DNA from: Styela clava
Lineage: Eukaryota > Chordata > Ascidiacea > Stolidobranchia > Styelidae
NCBI RefSeq assembly: GCF_964204865.1
Contig: NC_135259.1
Coordinates: 9,682,974-9,746,973 of the forward strand
Reading direction: 5' to 3'
DNA length: 64,000 nt
Shown here: positions 57,691 to 64,000 of the stretch, piece by piece
How the letters are laid out: every line of letters begins with the position of its first letter
Position numbering within the stretch: the stretch's first letter is position 1
The notes under the pieces: model-generated
Databases searched by the model: none
Told to the model about the DNA's origin: nothing
What the model saw: the letters and a program-made list of their open reading frames with translations, nothing else
Program-made: the position numbers and the translations under genes

Positions 57691-59283
57691 GTTATGGTCG
57701 ATATTATTTATTTTTATACATATATACATGTTTCATTGGGAAAGTGGCGAATACGGCCGTTACTTTACATTTGGCTCATCTCCTGTATATTCACTTTTTG
57801 AATACATAGTCTCGGAACTTCCTGCCCTAAATGTGAAACAGATATGGAAACTGCACTAATTTAAATTCAAAAGACCTCAAATATTCAATTGTCAAAAATG
57901 TGTGTACCCCATCCCCGTTCAAACTAGAGACATATTTACCAGAGAAGTTCTAACATGACAGCATAAGTGAATGAAAATCAAAGTTATCACGAATGAAATA
58001 AAACACACAAAATCCAATCATAGTCGCAATCTCTCGAGTTTGTTAAGTCCCCTTCAAATGCAGCTAGCAAACATATAACTCGGACAGTTTTCCTTCTGAA
58101 TTCATGCGTTCGTCATCTCCGCATTTGGGAGAAAATGTTCCCTCCTGGATTCACTCCTCCTCTCCGCAGGTTCCCGCTCCGATAGGCAACAGTACTAGCT
58201 CATATTGACCACGCACAATGAGATTCCAACAATTCAGGGCTCCACCACTGAAGTCAATACACTCAATCCCATTTCTGAAAACCGGTCACAACAGTCCAGC
58301 CAGTCTCAACCACCGCCTGCATATTGAGCAAACATCATTACTCGAAAGCTCATTCATAAAAAAAAAACATTGTTCAACACCAAGGGGGGACAATTTCAAT
58401 TCCCAACTCTGCTGCAACTTGGAACACACAGTCTTTTCACCACTAGACATTATCGTCAGTCATATCAAACTCACTTGAACAAAAGCCCATAGTCTACTGC
58501 TGGTCAGGATCCACTACATATTCACTGCCTCCGCCGGATGAATACAGGTCAGGTCCATTTCTCATAAACTTGCCCAGACATTGCGCTGCTCCTATCCGAA
58601 AATCTGTGCATTGCCCCCCTTGAAACACCGTTCCTGAAGTCGACGCCTTTGGTACACGATTCTTCTATGCTGAAATTCGCTTCCTTTTGTCTTCTTTGAA
58701 ATAGCCGTCAATAAATCTGTCCAAATACGCTGCGTGCTTGCCATTGTCACGGACGAAGATGTAATCCTGGCGTGCTCGCCATTGTCACAGTTTATGAAGA
58801 TATTGCTACTGTGTGTTGAATGAATCAGAAGACTCAAGAATTCCGGATTGGTTGTTTATTGTACGCAACTCCAATATCAGACTTATAACAGATTACATCA
58901 CTAAAAACACGACCGACCTTCAACCCGACGGCCGTAGAAATGAAAGCGAAAGATATAATTTCCTCTTAACGTGTAGTGAGTGGTCGGAGTCCAAATTCGA
59001 CAAAACTGCATTGAATAAGGGTCAACATTACAGTCTTTAAACATAAAAATATATATACACACAATATAAACGTGGACGCCATGGTCCGCGACAGAATCAA
59101 TTGGAAATGTAATAGCTTTTAACAAAGTATATAGAAGATAGTTATTAAATTGTACTTGATAAGGGATATATATAAATGATCATGAGCGTGTTGAAAGTTA
59201 CTGCTAACACTATGTGATTAGGCTCTGACCAATATTGAATTACCATTATATGACATATGGTCAAACAGTATAATATAGAGCAG
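57691..59283. other. Unassigned GC-richer stretch
   Basis: 58000-58800 is richer in C than its surroundings and includes 'gcgtgcttgccattgtcac' and 'gcgtgctcgccattgtcac' about 40 bases apart. It could be a decayed retroelement, but I recognise no protein motif on either strand. Confidence 0.35.
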
Positions 59284-60135
59284 TCAGACCAGAAATCGGT
59301 GCATAAATTTAGCAATCTCAAGGGTATGAATGTCGGACAGTTTCAACACTCTGGTTTTATGGTAAAGGGGGTTTAAGTTTGTACGCTCTGGAGAGAGTTC
59401 TAAGTTAGAACTTCTAACAGCTGTATTCTGTAAAACTTCTAATTTGTGAATGTTGGTTTGAGTTGCAAAGCCCAATGCAGTTATAGCATATTGGATGTGG
59501 GATTGAAAACGAGCAAAATAAACGGTTCGCAGAGTATCATCCTGCACATAATGCCTAAGTTCTCCCAAAATCCCAACCGACCTTGACAATTTCTTGTGCA
59601 TCTCGATAATATGAGTGCTTCATTTTAAGTTACTATCTTTATAGCGCCAGAGATATTTATAGGATTGAACAGCTTCCAAAACAACCCCCCTGCTTTTGAT
59701 TAGGATGTTAAAATGTTTTTTAAGCGATTTAGAACTGGATAGGGTGACTTCAGATTTTTCCACATTCACAGTGAGTTTGTTGCATAACATCCACTCAATT
59801 ATTTTATCTATTTCACTGTTCAAAGTATGTTGGAGCGTGGTTGAATCTTCGGCACTGGCAAGTAAGCAAGCATCATCGGCAAAGAGTTTTGTTAAAAGAA
59901 CCCAACAGTTTGACAAATCATTTATGAAAAGTAAGAAAACCAACGGTCCAATGACCGAACCTTGGACAATTCCACAGTGGATGGGCAATATCGGAGACCT
60001 ATAGCATCCTACCTACCTCAACAAACTGTGATCGACCAGTCAGGTAATTACATAACAGTTTGCTTGCATTGCCTCTAAAACCACAGTGTATCAACTTTTG
60101 GACAAAGATTTGATGGTTAACTGTGTCGAAGGCTT
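59284..60135 (-). pseudogene. Reverse transcriptase domain remnant of the LINE
   Basis: On the minus strand PKAFDTVNHQIFVQKL (about 60135-60085) and GNASKLLCNYLTGRSQFVE mark the palm start. After a frameshift near 60000 the frame continues as CGIVQGSVIGPLVFLLFINDL and the catalytic LFADDACLL, then the thumb (KSEVTLSSSK, SYKYLW). After a stop and gap, 59601-59284 encodes the C-terminal region (LSRSVGILGELRHYV...FQSHIQYAI). The two active-site aspartates of FADD are present, but the gene is broken by a frameshift and stops. The RT finger region upstream of AFDTVNH is missing. Confidence 0.87.
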
Positions 60136-60231
60136 TCGGTAAAATATCTAAACTAAATGATAAAATAAATAAATAAATGACCCAAATGTATGATGTATGC
60201 GACTAGTTACAAGAAAAAATATAGAATATTA

Positions 60232-60447
60232 TCATGCCCAGCTATTTGCCTTCTGGAACTTACTTTTGAACATATTGTTTTTATGTTCGATGTAATTATG
60301 AATTCCTTTGGTAATCCAAGGTTTGAAGTAAAATTTATTTTCTTTACGTAAAAATGGTCTTAATGGGGCATGCATATTGATTAACCACTTGAAGTGGATA
60401 AGAAAAAGATCGAATGAGTTATTAAAGTTTTCTACATAATATAACAT
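60232..60447 (-). pseudogene. Endonuclease-RT linker remnant of the LINE
   Basis: The minus-strand frame contains HAPLRPFLRKENKFYFKPWITKGI, the conserved linker between endonuclease and reverse transcriptase in CR1/Jockey-like LINEs. It is followed by frame loss until AFDTVNH near 60130. Confidence 0.8.
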
Positions 60448-60556
60448 TAGTAAAATTATTACACATTGACTTAGCTTTTAGCCTGGATGAGTCAGCACAA
60501 AATTTAGCCATGTCCCGTTTCATGCGAGTGTTTGTCATAACATTGCCAGTAGTTGA

Positions 60557-61640
60557 TCATATTGTACACATTATGGGAATGTGGTCGGCAAAATCACCGA
60601 GCAAAATAAATGACGAAGTACAGGAATTTATGTGATTGGTGTAGATGTGGTCAATTAATGTGTGGGAGGTTGAGGTCACTCTGGTTGGTTTGGAGATAAG
60701 TGGACATATGAAATTAGTCATTAGCATATCCAGATACTTGGTAGTAGGATTGTCACAAGAATTAAAAAGATTTATATTAAAGTCGCCTAATATTATAAAT
60801 TGCGTTTTAGCCATCGCCAGCTTCTCAAATAAACAATACATTGCTGTAGTTAATGATGGGATATTATTCTTTGGAGTTTGGATGTTTATATATTATACCG
60901 ACAACAAGATTTTGAATTTTTGAGGTTGTTTGGAAATACTTGAGTTCGATCCACAAGTTCTCACAGTTTGGGAAGCAAAGGCTGGAGTCAGTGCATACAT
61001 GATAAATCAGATGAAGTGCAGGAATTTATGATATTGTTGTAGATGTGGTCAAATAATGTGTGGGAGGTTGAGGTCACTCTGGTTGGTTTGGAGATAAGTG
61101 GACATATGAAATTAGTCATTAGCATATCCAGATACTTGGTAGTAGGATTGTCACAAGAATTAAGAAGATTTTTATTAAAGTCGCCTAATATTATAAATTG
61201 CTTTTTAGCCATTGCCAGCTTCTCCAATGAACAATACATTGCTGTAGTTAATGATGGGATATTTTTCTTTGGATGTTTATATATTCTACCGACAATAAGA
61301 TTTTGAATTTTTGAGGTTGGTTGGAAATACTTGCGTTCGATCCACAAGTCCTCACAGTTTGGGAAGCAAAGGCTAAAGTCAGTGCATACATGATAAATCA
61401 GATTGTCCCTAATATAAAAACCAACATCGCCTGCGCGAGTAAACAAGGGGGCATTAATGAAAGTGTAACCAGGGATATCAATATTTACAACAGCTGTCTC
61501 ACTTACGATCCTGGTCTCAATAATTTGATGCAGAATACAAAAAATTGAAATAAGCTCAACTAGATTATCGGCATATTTTGCCAAAGATCTGATGTTATGG
61601 TGCAATATAATAAAATCTGTTGGTAGAAAACTTGAAGTTA
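60557..61640 (-). pseudogene. APE-type endonuclease remnant with internal duplication
   Basis: The minus-strand frame 61605-60988 starts at HHNIRSLAKYADNLVELISI and includes PGYTFINAPLFTRAGDVGFYI, the catalytic-type FIILGDFN, and SHTLFDHIY. A second copy of the same segment (FIILGDFNINLFNS...SHTLIDHIYTN...DHIPIM) occupies 60841-60557. The usual LTETRI motif reads IIETRI, suggesting a short deletion. The family's active-site 'GDFN' is seen in both copies. Two copies in a row cannot form one normal domain, so the gene is not functional. Confidence 0.85.
60613..61404. repeat. ~395-bp tandem duplication inside the LINE endonuclease
   Basis: The unit from 'aagtacaggaatttatg' (60617) to 'gtgcatacatgataaatcag' (ending 61010) is repeated from 'aagtgcaggaatttatg' (61014) to the same end at 61404. 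Identity looks above 90%, with small indels such as the extra 'gttttggagt'-like piece near 60875. Confidence 0.88.
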
Positions 61641-61889
61641 CCCCATTGCTATTAGATATTTCGAGGTATCGACTTACAATAGTAGGTTGATTCCCAAGTC
61701 AGATAAGGATCATTCATAGATGAGGAACGCTAATGGGTTCGAATTGAATTAGATAATATGAAGTTGGTTGATGCGAGGTGGGCATTAGAGGTCATTAGAT
61801 GGGCTATTCCAATGGGTACTAAAGGTAATTCAACCAATAATATGATAGAATATTTTACTCAGATATGGCAGTAAAAAATTAATTAGACT

Positions 61890-62571
61890 CATCTTTTTTT
61901 GATAAGATCTTCGTCTTCAGTTATGGATAGAGTGTTAGTGTATTTGTTCTTTTTATCAGCACCTTGCCGTTTGATGTCTATAGGAAGGCGTAACCACATT
62001 GCTTTTTGAGAACTTTCGTTTTATAAAATATGTTCTTGTTTTCGTCGGTCAAATTCTCAACAGCAAACGCTTTAGATAGGTTTCTTATGGATGTTGAATT
62101 GGTAGCGGTTTTGATTAAGTGGCGATTTTTGAGGATTCTAGCTGTGATTTCCCGATTGGTAAATTTTGCGACAATCGGTTTATAGATGTTGGAATTTCGC
62201 GTTGGACAACGATGTGTTACAGAGATATCAGATGGTTTGATGTCCACATGAATAATTTTTTCAATTTCTGTCACCAATTTGTCAGTGTCCTCATTTTTAT
62301 TAGGTGCAATGCCATGAAATTCTAGATTGTCCCATCTAGATCGGCACTTTTGTTCCTTAATTTTTTCTGTGGCGTAGAATAATTTGTCCCCTAGGACTGG
62401 GGCATAAACCAACTCTTACAGATCTTTTATTTTTTTGCCATAGAGCACAAGTTTGTCATCTGTTATTTTTTTCTTGGCAATAATCTCATCATATTTTTCT
62501 GATTGAAAACTTTGAGATTCTCCCTGATAGAAGCTTTTTTTTGCTTTCAGAGATACTATTTGTTCCGCCAT
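61890..62571 (-). pseudogene. ORF1p-like remnant of the LINE
   Basis: The minus-strand frame opens with MAEQIVSLKAKKSFYQGE, is lysine-rich and predicted helical, and has an in-frame TAA after KKIKDL. It then continues for 144 residues with RSRWDNLEFHGIAPNK (an RRM-like strand), VTHRCPTRNSN, KPIVAKFTNREITARILKNR and NLTDENKNIFYKTK. This is the pattern of L1-type ORF1 proteins (RRM plus C-terminal domain), which bind the element's RNA. A TAG follows QCGYAFL and the remaining C-terminal residues lie in shifted frames. Confidence 0.8.
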
Positions 62572-62578
62572 ACATTAT

Positions 62579-64000
62579 TTTAGCCCAAGACTCATAGGTA
62601 GGTATTCAGAGGAGAAGTTTGCGGAGTTGAAGTTTTCAGCAAGGCATTTATTTGAAAATTAAATATGGTAATTGGTCTACTATATTTCTCTGTATTGCCT
62701 CCTGGAGATTCATCTGGAAGTAGAGATGTTGTTGAGAGAAGCCATGTTGTTATAGATCTTTGACATATATGCTCGAATTGATGTTGAAGTGCACAGCTAT
62801 GATTCAGTTAGAGTCTAACTGTTAGACTATTATGCTAGTTTTAGGTTAGATTTTAAAACTATACTCAAACAACACTATACCTCAATCAAATAGCGAATGA
62901 CTTCACCTGACTTATTTTTTCACTCACAGCACGCAAGGCAATTTTAGAGCTACACTAGCGATCTATAAACTGTCTAAAAAAGGATACTCATTAAGATTAA
63001 ATTTGGGAAAGCCCGCTCTAAATATTACAGTGACCGTGTGATGTTGCGTTATCGCATAATTTTTCGCGCGGCGTGATTTCTCAATGATTTCACGGGTCAC
63101 TGCGTTATCAACCGCGATTTACTCCAAAGTTCAGACCATTGAGGTATACACCTCAATGGTTCAGACGCGTTGCTCGCTGGTTTGACTATGACTTTAACAT
63201 CAACGATTGGGTTTACTACTGAGGTTCTGGATACGGAGGAATAAAAGAATATGCAAAAAAGACGGTGGTGGATTCTCCTGTTTTTCAGATAAAGAGTACC
63301 CCAGGTAGAAAGATACCTGGTTGGTGTGGTTTCGTGCAGTACGGTGCACCTCTGCTGTACCGTACCCGTAACATTCGTATTTACCAATACAGCAACTACC
63401 GTTGTTCCAATTTTCCGTATCATATAGTCATATGACCAACCCTATATACCGGTAAGTAGGGTACCGGTATAACATAAGGCACAGATACTGTACAGCACCA
63501 GTTCACCCAATTGTTTATAAATGCTGCCAAATAACAGACCAAGATGTCTTGAAATCTATAAGATGCACTGACGTAATATAAGATAACTGAGAAGCATTGT
63601 GTGATTAATTTATGATATAATCTTCCACCAAACTTTAAAAAATATTCTGTTCAGTATCAAATAAATAAAATAATTTTGTGTTTTTTGTAGAAAGTGAGAG
63701 CTATGGAACCTGAATTTTGGATGAACAACGATTTTACTCTTAAATTTATATATATAGTTCTCTAAGTTCCCTTAATAAAAATTGATCTATCAACAATACC
63801 ATAAGACACTTGGTGGTACCAATGCCACACGCATATATCGTTCATGGATAAAAGAATTTCAAGATGTTTCTTTCTGGACATTGAATATCGAATTAAATAG
63901 AAAAAATTTCTAAAATGTCTTTAAACGAATTTTTCTATCAGAAAAAGTTTGTCGTCCAATGTAGATGGTGTAATACAGGGTACCTAAAGAAAAAGGTACT
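62579..64000. other. Terminal region, no gene recognised
   Basis: AT-rich DNA with an 11-bp-arm hairpin at 63135-63160 and a GGTACC/ACCGGT-rich patch at about 63340-63480 like the one at 26840-27110. A 108-codon minus-strand frame over 63097-63423 has no family resemblance that I can see. Confidence 0.5.

Larger units (their letters stand above)
59284..62578 (-). mobile_element. Decayed non-LTR retrotransposon (LINE), two-ORF type
   Basis: Read on the minus strand, the order is ORF1 (62571 to about 61890), endonuclease (from about 61640), linker, reverse transcriptase and C-terminal domain (to 59284). This is the layout of APE-type LINEs without a visible RNase H; the RT wording suggests the CR1/L2-Jockey-like group, but the clade is not certain. 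The copy is dead: a stop codon in ORF1, an internal ~395-bp tandem duplication in the endonuclease, a missing N-terminal part of RT and a frameshift near 60000. Its ends are not sharply defined; no target duplication was found. Confidence 0.85.

Noticed and set aside
60645..61548. Plus-strand open frames of 75-92 codons
   Set aside because: They are complements of the LINE endonuclease segment and appear twice only because that segment is duplicated.
63097..63423. 108-codon minus-strand open frame
   Set aside because: No recognisable motif; it runs across a hairpin and a GGTACC-rich patch, and its start lies in repeat-like DNA.

Overview
The window is animal nuclear DNA. It is AT-rich, the genes are split by GT-AG introns, and at least five products are recognisable metazoan proteins (TBC1D16, MEI4, trichoplein, RETREG/FAM134, FAM76) along with a Rho-family GTPase. 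Small introns, dense short DNA transposons and a divergent Rac-like GTPase would fit an invertebrate deuterostome such as an ascidian tunicate, but the sequence alone does not prove the species.

Layout. (1) 193-10302, plus strand: the 3' ten exons of a TBC1D16 orthologue, whose 5' exons lie before the window. (2) 12324-15577, plus: a five-exon gene for an unrecognised basic protein of about 306 residues. (3) 15.6-25.2 kb: no recognised gene. This stretch holds three arrays of one ~37-bp minisatellite, partly arranged as a large inverted repeat, a second pair of inverted repeats ~2 kb apart, and a hairpin element. (4) 25214-25475, minus: two putative terminal exons of an unidentified gene. (5) 27675-31740, plus: two adjacent intronless genes, MEI4-like (meiotic double-strand-break factor) and trichoplein (TCHP, centriole/keratin filaments). 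(6) 35361-42191, plus: a nine-exon reticulophagy receptor (RETREG/FAM134) with a C-terminal LIR motif. (7) 46211-50253, minus: a seven-exon FAM76 gene. (8) 52388-54454, minus: a four-exon Rac-like small GTPase. (9) about 59.28-62.58 kb, minus: a decayed two-ORF non-LTR retrotransposon (ORF1p, APE endonuclease, reverse transcriptase).

The genes do not form one pathway. They look like an ordinary set of conserved housekeeping and meiotic genes in a repeat-rich chromosome arm. The accessory content is mainly hAT-type miniature elements. Four of these have perfect 8-bp target-site duplications that can be read directly, and one is inserted in a tRNA-like SINE. I found no CRISPR array, rRNA gene, convincing tRNA gene or prokaryotic-type system. 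The most useful leads are the two adjacent intronless genes, a switch-I insertion in the GTPase, a splice donor of FAM76 that abuts a miniature transposon, the expanded middle exon of FAM76, and the nested or inverted repeat structures.
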